Below are positions 45,067 through 56,010 of a DNA stretch of 64,000 nt, one piece after another (within the stretch, counting starts at the first letter, position 1; the number at the start of each line of letters is the position of its first letter). The notes under the pieces were generated by a model. The model did not search any database, was not told the DNA's origin, and saw only the letters and a list, made by a program, of their open reading frames with translations. The stretch lies in NCBI GenBank assembly GCA_013339895.1, contig JABACO010000010.1, forward strand, positions 2,578,788-2,642,787, read 5' to 3'. This DNA comes from Ephydatia muelleri. Its lineage: Eukaryota; Porifera; Demospongiae; Spongillida; Spongillidae. Made by a program: the position numbers and the translations under genes.

Positions 45067-47095
45067 CTATGAGAGTTGTCTCATTTGCTTTAAATACTGT
45101 TCCCTTTCAGCGTTGAGTTGAGCACTTTTAGTCATGAGGTGCATCAGTCTACCAGAGACCTACAGTGTGAACGTGTGGAGTGAGAGTCATTAGAAGGATC
45201 GGAGGGTGTGAGGAGATTAGAGGAAGGATGTGAGGAGGAAGGTCATTAGAAGATGGAGGGTGTGAGGACTCAGTCATTAGAGGAAGGATGTGAGGTGGTC
45301 ACTAGAGGGAGGGTGTGTGGAAGGAGGATATAGGAGGAACTTCTTTGCTGCACAGTTACCTCAGCCATCTCGGGACGAGCATACATCTTTGAGTTCAAAC
45401 ACTGATGAGCAATAACAAATAACTCCATGAAGGACTCAGACGGCCAGTTGCCAGAAGTACAATCTATCTTTGTACACAAAATTGATCCATTGCCCTTATC
45501 CAAGTCCCGTTCCATGTATGTGACCTAGTGGGTGGGTGGGGTCAATGGGCTGACCCCTAGGGGCCCATCGAAGGCATTGTGAATTGGCTTACCAGATGCT
45601 TGGGGGACCTCCTGGAGTCATAAGCTCGTAGTCCGGTCAACACTTCAAGGAGAACCTTCAAACAGTGATGTAAGGAGAGACAAATGCACAAGCATTTCAA
45701 TACAAGGACTGCGACAAATAATTCAGATTGCATGCAAGTACAAAGTTCTGTCCCATTGTACTCGCATGTTCAGGTTGTGATATGCGCGCTACTCAAAGCA
45801 GTGGTGAAGGTCATGTGGAGCATAATAGAACCCTAGAGGGTCAGGTCTAACTACACAAAAAGGCATTCCGGTGAGGCAAGGTAACATTTCCTTGCAACTT
45901 AATTAAAATGAAATGGATAAAAGTTAGAAGCACATTGTAAATGCTTCTCAGAAGGCATGGGTTAAGTGGAGGAGAAAAGTGTGTGTGTGTATGTGTGTGT
46001 GTGTGTGTGTGTGGGGGGGGCACTAACAACGATTTTGACATGCAGTAAAACAAGTGTTGCAAAAAGATGTCAACCATTCAGATTCATTCCATAGGGATTG
46101 CCTGAATTACCCTATAGCTTTTGAGTATGCTAGCATGATCCACTGTCACACCACACACATACCACTCCAAAACTGTAAGTGTCCATCCTAGTGGTAATTT
46201 CTCCACGATAGTACTCGGGTGGGAAGTACCCAGATGTTTCCATGACAGTCTGAGCTTGAGTGCTACCATCTTCTTTCAAGGCACAGGCCTGTCCAAAGTC
46301 ACTCAGTTTAGCTCGAAAGGACATGTCCAATAGAATGCTGGCACTGCACACAAAGAAACGAATAACTCTGTACACCTTCCCCAAGTAATGCTCACCTCTT
46401 AACATTTCTATGTACCAGAGGCTCTTTATCAGCAGTGTGGAGATACACCAAACCTCGAGCCGTGTCTGTTGCTATGGAGATTCTGCTCATCCAGGGAAGA
46501 TAGACGCCAGTATTTATCCCTGCCTCTCTAGCGTGGCATTGCAGCTGCAAGCGCACGTGCACGTGAAGTTCCACAATGTGGTATGAACACGTTCAAGGCC
46601 CCTTACCCCGGTCTGCAACGCATCTTCTAGGGTCCCATTTGGTAAGCACTCATATACCAGAGCCTTGAGCGAAGGGCTGCTGTGGTATCCTAACAGTACC
46701 ACCAGATTAGGATGGCGGTACCTTGCATCATTGATAGTGATAAATGCAGACATTATGGCCTATACGTGTGACGTACTTGGTGAGGACACGTAGTTCTGTG
46801 TCTAAGTACTGTGCGACCAGTTCTTGACCTCTTTCATCCTGATCATAAAATTAAATAAATATCTTGTATTGGGTGTCCATCTTTCCCTGACCTTTGGTAT
46901 CGCTGCAGAGTTCAATAATACCTTGATTGCCACCTCCGTGTGCTTCAGTATACCCTTGTAGACGGATCCAAACTCTCGCTCTCCAATCTTGCACCCACCC
47001 CGGTGTACTGGATTAGTGTTAAAATGGTCAGACGCTTCCTCTAACTCCTCGCGGCTGAAATGTATAAATAGACCACTTTCCATAACAATCGCCAT
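45067..47095 (-). CDS. IRAK/Pelle-like pseudokinase, intact 8-exon copy
   Basis: Exons (minus strand): 47095-46922, 46838-46777, 46721-46607, 46544-46396, 46343-46163, 45655-45593, 45524-45360, 45159-45067. They join in phase to 1002 nt (333 aa plus stop), with introns bounded by GT..AG. The protein starts MAIVMESG and is a bare kinase domain without an N-terminal death domain. 'HFSREELEEASDHFNTN' is the IRAK/Pelle/plant-RLK entry signature, with glycine loop 'KIGEREFGSV' (36-45) and VAIK Lys58. The catalytic loop is 'HRNVKSASILLD' (162-173): the catalytic Asp is Asn164 and the Mg-binding Asn is Ser169, while DFG (182-184) is kept. This is the IRAK2/IRAK3 type of loss, so a scaffold or regulator role in Toll/IL-1-type signalling is inferred. 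A short Gln/Glu-rich helix ends the protein. Splicing is inferred from sequence only. Confidence 0.85.
45180..45335. repeat. purine-rich intronic minisatellite, block B
   Basis: Imperfect 'gtcattagaggaaggatgtgagg' units in the last kinase intron. It carries about one unit more than block A. Confidence 0.8.
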
Positions 47096-48125
47096 CTTTG
47101 TTTGAGCGTTTTATGATCCCCCCTCCGCCCCCTCCGTTACGTCACCGCTATTTGTTGTCAACCCAAGCAGTGGGCCATGTCAGTGACAATAGGTTTTTAG
47201 ATTGAATAAACAGAATTACGGTATGGCAAAATATGGCATACAATAAGTTCATTATAAAACTAATATCTAAAAGAGTAGTTTTGCTAAACCTGTTACAATA
47301 ATTCAGTAAAATCCTTTACTACTCTTTTAGATATTAGTTTTATCCCGCTTCTAGCCTGATTCAGTAACTCCTGCATGATGTTATGGTGGTGTGTGGCACA
47401 TGCAAGAGCAGCGTGAAAACAATCAGCTACGACTCACATTGTTGCACTACTGTCCAATGACAGGAAATGCAACTTGTTAGTTAAGTCCTGCACCAGATGA
47501 TCAATGCAAATAAGGAGAACTGCATACAGATTCCAATAGGAGGGAGAGTAAGTGTAGGTGCAAATGAGCATTTTAAATTTAACACTGATCTTGTCATTGA
47601 AATTGGTTCGTGTATCCACACCACGAGCACCACTCTTGGAGCTCAGTGTTCGCACACGCAAGCACCATGCTCATGAGCTTCAGATGACGCGGTCCATCCT
47701 GAGTGCTGGTGCCGAGGATGCTGATAAAACCCGGCAATTACAATTCTCGCGAGCGCTCCAGGACAATGATCCAAGGTCCAGCCTCGTCAGACTTCCGTGG
47801 TTTGTTGAAAGAAAACCACCTGGCCCTCAGAGGCAACTTCCAAGTAATGTCCCTCTTAGTCTTACGTGGCCTTAATCCGCAGAGGGAATTCCTTTCTTTT
47901 CGGGCCACTCCCGAAGTCAACTTCAATGTTGGCTTTGTCACCTGTCCACATTGTCCATCCATCCAGGTGTCCGTCTCCAAATAACAGTGCACCATGAGAC
48001 ATCAAGGCTAGGGTTTCAGCCAAAGGTGCCAGGTACCGTGAGGTGGCTAGCCTACCGCACGTACCGATAGGACAGGTATGAGATCGCTCCAAAGAACGAA
48101 GGTAGCTCTCGAACTCGGCAAGTAC
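47096..48125. other. no clear gene; upstream of the kinase
   Basis: Contains a hairpin (listed separately). A minus-strand reading at 48092-47740 is interrupted and includes 'MSHGALLFGDGHLDGW' and 'DFGSGPKRKEFPLRIKAT', which look like a decayed protein I do not recognise. Confidence 0.4.
47256..47341. repeat. hairpin, 24-bp perfect arms
   Basis: Arms 47256-47279 and 47318-47341 (start 'aaaactaatatctaaaagag') are exact complements around a 38-base loop. Possibly a mini foldback element upstream of the intact kinase gene. Confidence 0.88.
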
Positions 48126-50090
48126 ACTGTTCCATTACTATTATTATTTTATTATAACAACAATAATAATACATATACAACACATTATTCCCTAAGGCAC
48201 AACCTAATAGCAGTTAGGAGGGTGGGAGCTCCCTGGCCAGGATGGCTCTGGCAATGGAATGAACCAGGGCTATATTCAACTTAATGTAAATTTCCGCCAC
48301 AAATACTGATTTCGGGGAGGACTGGTGAATGGCCAGGTAGGATGCCAGCCTGGAGAAGGTATCGTGTGCCTACTTGTCCCAATTGCCATATGTCTCCACA
48401 GCTAACAGAATACAGGACCAGCCCAACTCTTGGCATTTCGGACCATTTGAGTGGAGCTTACGGACCTCAGCTGCAAGGGCTGCCGCACTGGCCTGGTGAC
48501 ACGATTCACTCAAGATGGCAGAGCAGAGTGGTGAAGTGATGGTCAGGTCTAGGGCCTCTGTCCCAGCCAGCAATAAGGATGTCAGTGGGCCTGGTGTGGG
48601 CAAGGTCTCTGGTGAGACCATGACCTCTCTCCACACTCACACTTAGGTGGGCACGACGACAGAGGTCGAATATCTCATCCCTTAGACGATTATGGAGTAT
48701 GACCATATCTCCCCCATGTCTGCAGGTCACAGCATGGTGACCGAAAGGATCAAGAGCAGTATCAGGGCAGAATGGGCACATCAACTGACCATAAGTATCC
48801 AACCCCAGCCACCACCTAATGGCCATCTGGTACTCATTGGACTCCAGGTGTAAGCCCAAACCAGGGGAAGGGACTACCGATAGCCAAGAGGAAACATGAG
48901 GAGCTGCCACTGACAGGAGGTGAGCTCTGTTGGCAGGGGAGGAAGACTCCAACAAGATGTGGAAATGTGCTTGGATCATTCCTGACAAGACCTTCTGGGG
49001 AATGGTAGGGTCCTGAACAGAATTGACCGAGATGGTATTGGAAAGGGAGACCTGGGTGTTGATCACTGCCTGCTGTAGGTGGATGATATCAGCACTGCCC
49101 AAGCCTCAGAATGACAGGGAGAATGAAAGCAGTGGCAGCATGATGAGAGAGGGGGCGACACCAAATTTTGGTCCAAGCTGTGCCTGGCTCCAGGCGTCGT
49201 TGGTAACATTGATGGCTGAGCACATTGTGAAGCACTGCTTGACCTCTTCATCAAAAGAGCTCAAAGCATCTGAGGCCAGGCTGGGTGGGGTAACCCTTGC
49301 TATGTGGACCATCCTGCAGAAGCTACCACACATGCACAACAGCGTAACTGCTACCTGGAGATCAACTGCAGCAACATCCACTAGACCAGACAGTAGCCTC
49401 CTGGGTTCAGCACACCTCCCAGTGATAATCTTGGAACAGTGTAGATAATCCCCAATTGGTGCACCAAGGATATCCAGGTTGGGCAGTAGAGAGTACCTCA
49501 CCTCAGGTGGAAAATATGTGTTGCCCCTCCTGCTGAATAGCTCACATTTGGCCAGGTTCACATGTAGGCCCAGTGCAGGGCCTAACTCCTCAGTCAGATG
49601 CAAGGCACGCAGTACAGCTGGGCGGGTGCCCACCAAGGCTCCATCTTCGCGGTACCAAGCTTGAAGAAGAATTTCAGCACACTCATCATCTGCATCCAGG
49701 CTGGATACCAACTTCTGGAGGACTAATGCAAACAGCAAGGGTCCCAAAGGGTCACCTTGCTGCACTCCAGACTCAGAGCTGATCCGGCCAAGAGGGTGCC
49801 ACAGCAGAGGATGGGTCCCATAGCACCACGACACCCAAGGTAGCAACTCAGGGAAAAATGTAGCACACTCATCAAGAACTGCTTGCCTGGAGACCATGCG
49901 TTCCTCATGTCTACCTTAAGCACAATCCTCGTCCATCCAGTGCTCCTCAATGCCTCCCCTGAGAGCATGGGCCACCTTCTCTGCCCCTGCATGACAGGCC
50001 ACACCCAGCTGCTGGGGTTGGGAAAACTCAGCTGCCTTGCCCTTCACCAAGGCACACATGCATTTCCCTGCCAGTCTCCTGGTCTAAATC
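48126..50090 (-). mobile_element. LINE-like retroelement, longest copy, inactive
   Basis: Minus-strand order: an RT N-terminal segment ('FSQPQQLGVACHAGAEKV', about 50030-49970); RT palm ('SSESGVQQGDPLGPLLFAL', about 49790-49730); active-site region reading 'WYREDGALVG' near 49650, where YxDD is expected; thumb region; a Cys/His segment 'CPFCPDTALDPFGHHAVTC'; a nuclease-like segment 'RPTDILIAGWDRG'; then the C-terminal 'KCQELGWSC' block and a 3' end in an AT-rich (TTATTA)-type tail at 48135-48175. Frameshifts occur near 49890 and 49105, and a deletion follows 'AGWDRG'. The layout suggests a non-LTR element with a zinc finger and a C-terminal (restriction-like) endonuclease; the clade is not assigned. 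Confidence 0.75.
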
Positions 50091-50091
50091 C

Positions 50092-50453
50092 TCAATCAGA
50101 TGCCAAGGCTCCATTGTCGAGGTACCAAGCTTGAAGAAGAATTTCAGCACACTCATCATCTGCATCCAGGCTGGACACCAACTTCTGGAGGACTAATGCA
50201 AACAGCAAGGGTCCCAAAGGGTCACCTTGCTGCACTCCAGACTCAGAGCTGATCCAGCCAAGAGGGTGCCACGGCAGAGGATGGGTCCCATAGCACCATG
50301 ACACCCAAGGTAGCAGCAACTCAGGGAAAAATGTAGCACACTCATCACGAACTGCTTGCCTGGAGACCATGCGTTCCTCATGTCTACCTTAAGCAAAACA
50401 AAGTCCTCGTCCATCCAGTGCTCCTCAATGCATCCCTTAAGAGCGTGGGCCAC
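50092..50453 (-). pseudogene. duplicated RT segment of the same element
   Basis: Nearly repeats 49620-49990 ('HALKGCIEEHW', 'ESGVQQGDPLGPLLFALVLQ') but reads 'WYLDNGALAS' at the active site. It is thus a tandem internal duplication or second insertion, truncated at both ends. Confidence 0.8.
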
Positions 50454-51004
50454 TTATTATTATTATTATTATTATTATTAATAATAATATCATTCATTAT
50501 TACAAAAACAACACTAGTACAACCTATTGTACCCTAAGGCTCAACCTAATAGCAGTTAGGAGGGCGGGAGCTCCCTGACCAGGATGGCTCTGGCAATGGA
50601 ACGAACCAGGGCTATATTCAACCACCCTTAAATTTCTGCTACAACTGCTGATTTCGGGGAGGACTGGTGAATGGCCAGGTCGGATGCCAGCCTGGAGAAG
50701 GTATCGTGGGCCTCCTTGCCCCAATTGCCATAAGTCTCCACAGCTAACAGAATGCAGGACCAGCCCAACTCTTGGCATTTTGGACCATTTGAGTGGAGCT
50801 TACGGACATCGGCTGCAAGGGCTGCTGCACCGGCCTGGTGACACGATTAATTTAAAATGGCAGAGCAGAGTGAGTGGTGAAGTGATGGTCAGGTCTAGTA
50901 CCGCAGGTTTGCCTCTGTCCCAGCCAGCAATAAGGATGTCAGAGGGGCCTGGTGTGGGCAAGGTCTCTGGTGAGACCATGACCTCTCTCCACACTCACAC
51001 TTAG
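50454..51004 (-). pseudogene. LINE-like 3' end, second copy
   Basis: From 51004 downward the minus strand reads 'DILIAGWDRGKPAVLDLTIT', then the 'KCQELGWSC'-type block. It finishes in a (TTA)n tail at 50456-50492. The 'DILIAG..G..AVLDLT' spacing is the part deleted from the longer copy and fits a PD-(D/E)XK-like nuclease core. Confidence 0.75.
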
Positions 51005-51612
51005 GTATTACATATATCCATGGACATCTCCTAGCACAATAACATCTAAAATACATACACATATAAAGCTGTCCTATTCATGTATTATCTGCGTTGTACC
51101 TTATAGGGTCAGCGGTGAAATCCTTTGGAATCCTTCATCTTTGAAGCTTAAGGTTATTTTCCTGCATGTGTGCATGAGAGGAAATAGCTAGGCTCGCGTA
51201 TGGGTACTGATACCCCATCTCTTCTCATTGAATCTTCATTAATCGCATATCACTCTTTGAGGCGTTTGGTTGCTGCACATAATACTGCCTTTTAGTCTAA
51301 CAGACTGGCCTGGCACAGGATCGCAATTAGGATATGATGATATTACTGTACAGCAAATACTGCATTGCATGCTTTTAACGTTCTACGCATAATTTGCACT
51401 TCCATGACAGCTTTGGACAGAAATACAGCCACTGTGGTACCACTCTCTGCAAGAGAAGCACTGGATCATAGTTCCTTCATCGATCAACCTGCAAATGCAA
51501 TGAATAGGAGAGTGTCCATTGTGTATGTCTCTGGAGAGAGGTTGTCACATATAGGGAAAGTGACATCTTCCCATTCTCAAAGCAGGTGATAGAGTGTTGC
51601 CTCATCTTTAGT
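51005..51612. other. no recognisable gene
   Basis: Unique sequence between the LINE copies and the protease relic. A frame at 51365-51589 is antisense to possible relic sequence and has no recognisable domain. Confidence 0.4.
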
Positions 51613-51866
51613 ACATCAAAGAACATTGTGGATCTTGATCAAAGCATAGTGCTGCTATAGCAAAGGCAATTGAAAACAAACCGCAATCATTGGAATTAGG
51701 CTATTTGTGTTCATTGATATACATCTATTGAACCTCAGTAGACTTTTTGTTGGATTGCAAGATATCTGCAACAAACTTCTGTACATCCTGTAGTAGTTGG
51801 CCATGGTTACTGTCATATACCGTTATAGTGACATCAATAGCAGATATTTTTATCCAGTGCAAAGCA
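51613..51866 (-). pseudogene. Ulp1-like (C48) cysteine protease relic
   Basis: The minus strand reads 'ALHWIKISAIDVTITVYDS' (His and Asp positions of the triad) and, about 45 codons later, 'PNSNDCGLFSIAFAIAALCF' (catalytic Cys). In Ulp1/SENP proteases the oxyanion Gln sits just before this ('QPNGYDCG' type). Here that codon is TAG, and a second TAG lies 7 codons upstream. Such domains occur both in host deSUMOylases and in transposon-borne genes. Nothing around it shows which. The remaining N-terminal part is not seen. Confidence 0.6.
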
Positions 51867-52229
51867 TTTTAATGTTTAGTATTTGAATAAATGGCACCCT
51901 ATTAGGTTCCATCTGAAGCCTTGAAGCTAGCAATGTATTTTGAAACCCATCTATGTTACAGTTCTGCTGCTTCAACAAGTATTGAGCAGCATTGATAGAA
52001 TCATCATCTACCCTCTGATCAGTGCCGAAACAAAGCATCGGGATCCTTATTTCCCTTCAGATGTAGCACTACACACTCCTCAATGCTCTGCCTGATTGCA
52101 GCATTTCTTGAACGTTTCGCTTCAAGGGGAAATGTAGCATTCCAACTGGCAGTGCTAAATTAGCTTTTTGGAGTATTACGCACTCAAAAAGGAAATTTAG
52201 ACTCTAGTTTTTGCAGTGCACTGAAGCAC
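51867..52229. other. no clear gene
   Basis: The minus strand near 52140-52020 reads 'TFPLEAKRSRNAAIRQSIEE', a helical segment that may belong to the same decayed protein as the protease relic. Otherwise no feature seen. Confidence 0.35.
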
Positions 52230-52590
52230 AACTACTATGCAGAGACACACACAACTAGCAATGTAGAGACACACACAACTAGCAATGTAGAGGCACACAC
52301 AACTAGCAATGTAGAGGCACACACAACTAGCAATGTAGAGGCACACACAACTAGCAATGCTGAGGCACACACAACTAGCAATGTAGAGGCACACACAACT
52401 AGCAATGCAGGGGCACACACAACCAGCAATGCTGAGGCACACACAACTAGCAATGCAAAGACACACAGAGCAAGCAATGCAGAGGCACACACAACTGGCA
52501 ATGCAGAGGCATACACAGCTAACAATGCAGAGGCACACTCAACTAGCAATGCAGATGCACACAACTAGCAATGCACAGACACAATGATTC
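52230..52590. repeat. minisatellite, same family as 1-330
   Basis: About 14 units of the form 'aactagcaatgtagaggcac', 24-25 bp, more regular than the array at the window start. Confidence 0.92.
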
Positions 52591-52678
52591 CGTAAAAGAA
52601 GGAAACAAGGTTAAAACACTCCATAACTACAGCCTTTGCTACCAATATACACAGCTATCCATGTGTAAAAGCTTAGAT

Positions 52679-52680
<2 letters not shown>

Positions 52681-52718
<38 letters not shown>

Positions 52719-52782
52719 CACACACATGCACACACACATACGCACACACATGCACACACACACATACACACACACACACACA

Positions 52783-52837
<55 letters not shown>
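52681..52837. repeat. CA microsatellite
   Basis: (CA)n with a few AT/TG interruptions, about 155 bp. It produces artificial His-Thr and Cys-Val open frames on both strands. Confidence 0.95.
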
Positions 52838-52840
<3 letters not shown>

Positions 52841-54420
52841 TTCCGTCATCTATCAAGCTTAAAAAAAAAACAACTAAAGATGAGGACAAACCATGTTCTA
52901 CTTCCCAGACCCGCATGCCATTGGCTCGCTTTGTGTCTGTTGCAAGTTCATTCGTGTACTGTACAATTTTTGTATGGGATTCTAATCGGCGCCCCGATGA
53001 TTTAGCATATCTCCAGCCAAATTCCCTAATCAGCTGTACCCAGTGGTACACAAAGATAATGGTAGTTTGAGTGAGCCCTTTAATTTGGATGCACGTGACA
53101 ATAATTTTCCTTCCTCTATGCCATAGCTTCTGATCAAGCAACTGCATATAAACACATAGTGGCAATCATGTACTATCATTTGAAGAGTCAATCATGGAGT
53201 AGAGATTATGACATTTATGATGCTGATGTTATCAGTTTCAAAGAACATTTTCGCCATTAGTTTCACCTACAGTGTAGCTTATTACAACTACCTGTTTAAT
53301 GTGCATTTAGTTGGTGTGTATAAACCTTTTTATAGCAATTGATTTGGCGTTTACTATGATTTAAACTAGCGGTCACAGAAAATAAAAAAAAACATGGCTC
53401 ATGCATGCAGCCGGAAGAAAATAAAATTCAAACGAGTCTCTACGATCATCCCTCTGTGGTTCTCACAATTCAAACCTTTGTTCTACAAATATCATCGAGT
53501 CTGCAGGACCTGGATGTACAAACATTTATAGACGGGGGGGGGGGGGGGGGGGGGGGGGGGGAACAGAGGCCCTTGTACTGGTCATAGGACTGGGGTGTCT
53601 AGGGTCCTATAGGATACAGGACGATTCCGTTTTATAATGGACGAAGCAGCATGCTTCTATTGTTCTTTAGTACACATTTGAAGTATGCAAGCACAACTTG
53701 TGTAACATTTCCATTTTGTTTCATTTCAAGTAATTGTTTTCTTCTGAGAGTTGGAGATGCCTCAAAATGAAGGATTTATTGTTTCCTTCCAAGAGTTGGA
53801 AATGCTTTTCTACAATTTCAAATGCATTATCCCGTGAAATTATATGGCAGTGAGTTTTATTAGCCATATATGTCAATGGTAAGCGTTGTCTATTTTTTGT
53901 TGTTGATCTGATAAGTTGACAAAACAGCTGGTGGCATGCCATGTGTTCGCTTTTCTGAGGCATACACTGCCCCATGCTTGGATGTGCTATTAACAGGTCC
54001 ATTAAAAATATGCACGAATCTTGCAAAGTAAAGAAAATTATTCATTCATTTTGGGGCTATTAAGATCAAGGGTGTGGAAACAAATGTGGGGAAGGGAATG
54101 GTGGGGTGCTACACTCTTTTAGATCATATACATAGATCTAATGCATGTACTCACCACCATGCATGCATGCTGGTGCTTGCATGCATGGTGGTGAGTACAT
54201 GCATGGTATATAGAATCGGAATCTCAAATTTGCGGCAAAAATTAATTAATTCAGCAGCAGCAGCACTGAATGTAAAGAACACTATCTTTCAATTAGTCCA
54301 CTTTTTAAACTCCGTTTCTTCCTTTAATCTAGCAGCAGCAATGTCAAGAAACTAACACACTATCTTTCAATTAGTCCTTGTTGGTTGTATTTCAGTTTCT
54401 TCCTTCTAATTGTGTCAGCT
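52838..54420. other. non-coding region with poly-G run and hairpin
   Basis: Contains a G-homopolymer at about 53535-53561. A 101-codon minus frame at 53721-54026 is not recognised. A hairpin is listed separately. I see no supported gene. Confidence 0.5.
54142..54203. repeat. hairpin, 25-bp perfect arms
   Basis: Arms 54142-54166 and 54179-54203 ('tgcatgtactcaccaccatg' start) are exact complements with a 12-base loop rich in GCATGC. Confidence 0.88.
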
Positions 54421-55312
54421 TCATTCAAATTCCCTGTTGACGTCCGACTTGATTTCTCTTAGATAGGCGGCTAGTTTGCTCGGAGATGCTGCCAAGAAGT
54501 GGAGGAGAAGAGTATCAAGTAATAAGCTTTCAAATTACAGCACGAGGCTTATCATACGATCCATGCAACTGAGCTGTGTGACTATGCTACATGTGCGGGG
54601 CACACTTACGGTAAGCTAATGCTCCGTCTCCGGCATCTTCAAGCTGGAAGAATGTGTAGTCCACTGCAGCCTTGGCGGCGGTGAACTGCCACTGGGTTCC
54701 CTTCGTTCCATCACCGTAGTCTGCCAGGCCCTTGATTATGATCACGCCGATGTTACGTGGCGGATTTTTGTTGCGAAGCTTCCTTTCGATACTCGAAAGC
54801 ACCCACCCTTCCATTTCACCACCTATAGCTTCGGGTGCATTCTCAAATATTTCGCTTTTAACGGCTGCGTTATCCACCAGCCAGCTAGCACTAAACAGGA
54901 TACCGCCAGCTATTTGTGGTCGCCTCAGTCCATCCGCCGTGCATGAAAAATTCTGCTTAATAGCAAACTCACCGGTCTGTTTAGTGAAAATATTCACAAG
55001 CCACGGCCTCATCTCTAGTTTCTCTCCGCGGGTGATGATATTGTTGCCAACATCGAACTTTACAGTACTCAGGTCTTCGATCCACTTCGATACTAGCACA
55101 TCGCAGTATTGATATTTCTTTGCTCCATACGCCACCCCTACTCCGATAATGGCCTGAGCGTTAGGAAATCGCTCGAGCGCCACTTCTATCTCGTCGCGGC
55201 ACTCCGCACCCATGTTTGTCTGTACTACCGCCACTTTGTACCCTCCGAATCTACCAAGCACCATTCCCTTAGTGGGGAACGTAATGGATCCAGTCAACGG
55301 AAGTACCAAGTG
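54421..55312 (-). CDS. PNP/MTA-SAH nucleosidase-like protein, 3' exons
   Basis: Main exon 55312-54610 and terminal exon 54488-54421, joined across a 121-bp intron (C|GTAAGT ... CAG|CA), reading '..GALAYPSPSKLAAYL..' to TGA. The product contains 'LGRFGGYKVAVVQTNMG', 'AQAIIGVGVAYG' and 'GGEMEGWVLSS', then 'GVIIIKGLADYGDG'. These are the PNP_UDP_1 fold motifs, including the ME dipeptide that binds ribose and the late Asp in 'KGLADYGDG'. In the family this domain cleaves or phosphorolyses nucleosides; in invertebrates it often sits in multidomain NLR-like or death-domain proteins. The upstream part of the gene lies at 59170-59413, across an inserted 3.85-kb transposon. After clean excision the two sides are one base out of frame, so a tiny intron or an extra indel is needed. 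Confidence 0.8.
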
Positions 55313-55489
55313 CCGGTGTCATAGGGTATACGGTCCGGCCCAATTTTCGGTCCGGCGGACCGTATTCCCTTAGGGAATACGGTCCCCCCCCGGACCCAAC
55401 TCCCTAGGGAATACGGTCCGTCTAAAAAATTGTACATCCAGGGAATACAGTCCGGGGGAGGAGGCGGACTCAATTCCCTGATAGAATGG

Positions 55490-56010
55490 AGATTTGATTT
55501 TGACGACCCAGTTTATAGCGTGTATAATTAAAAAGAGAAATCGATTCTCACCGAAATCGACAAGCACAGGACAGAAGTTCTAATTGATAATGAACGTAAA
55601 AGGAGAAATCGATTCTCATCGAAATCGCAACCGTTATGAAAACAATTTAAACACAGGACAGAAGTTCTAATTGATAATGTCATAATGAAAACAATTTAAA
55701 ACCAAGACAGAAGTTCTTTCACGACATCATGTAATTTATAATGAAAGCAATTTAAACTCAAACAGAAGTTATATAATGAAACCAAGATAGAAGTTCTTTC
55801 ACGACATCAGATGTTTAATGTAATGAATAGCTGATTGTTCGTACGATGTTTCTGGACTGTGGTTCACCAGACAGAATTTATATAATGAAAGCAATTTAAA
55901 CTCAAGACAGAAGTTATATAATGAAACCAAGATAGAAGTTCTTTCACGACATCAGATGTTTAATGTAATGAATAGCTGATTGTTCACACGATGTTTCTGT
56001 ACTGTGGTTC
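55490..56010. repeat. subterminal tandem repeats inside the transposon
   Basis: Units sharing 'gacagaagttctttcacgac' and 'aatgaatagctgattgttc'. The largest duplicated piece is about 120 bp, present at 55790-55900 and 55910-56010. Shorter 'gaaatcgattctca' repeats lie at the left. Confidence 0.8.

Larger units (their letters stand above)
37930..47066. repeat. segmental duplication, block B
   Basis: Direct copy of 2036-11167. The left edge ('tacattcacttcctctc') starts in the loop of the foldback structure, so the left inverted arm is absent here. The right edge continues into the intact first exon and start codon of the kinase gene. It contains the transposase relic, MITEs, LINE fragment, ORF and kinase in the same order as block A. 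Confidence 0.93.

Noticed and set aside
52197..52564. 109- and 113-codon Cys/Ala/Leu-rich minus-strand frames
   Set aside because: Produced by the 24-bp minisatellite, whose length is a multiple of three. No non-repetitive coding sequence is attached.
52571..53165. Open frames of 114-184 codons rich in His-Thr or Cys-Val
   Set aside because: They are translations of the CA/GT microsatellite on both strands.
53535..53561. Poly-G and poly-C runs as telomere or regulatory elements
   Set aside because: Plain homopolymers without a telomere-like repeat; recorded only as landmarks.
54732..55112. 126-codon plus-strand frame
   Set aside because: Antisense to the PNP-like exon, which has clear family motifs.
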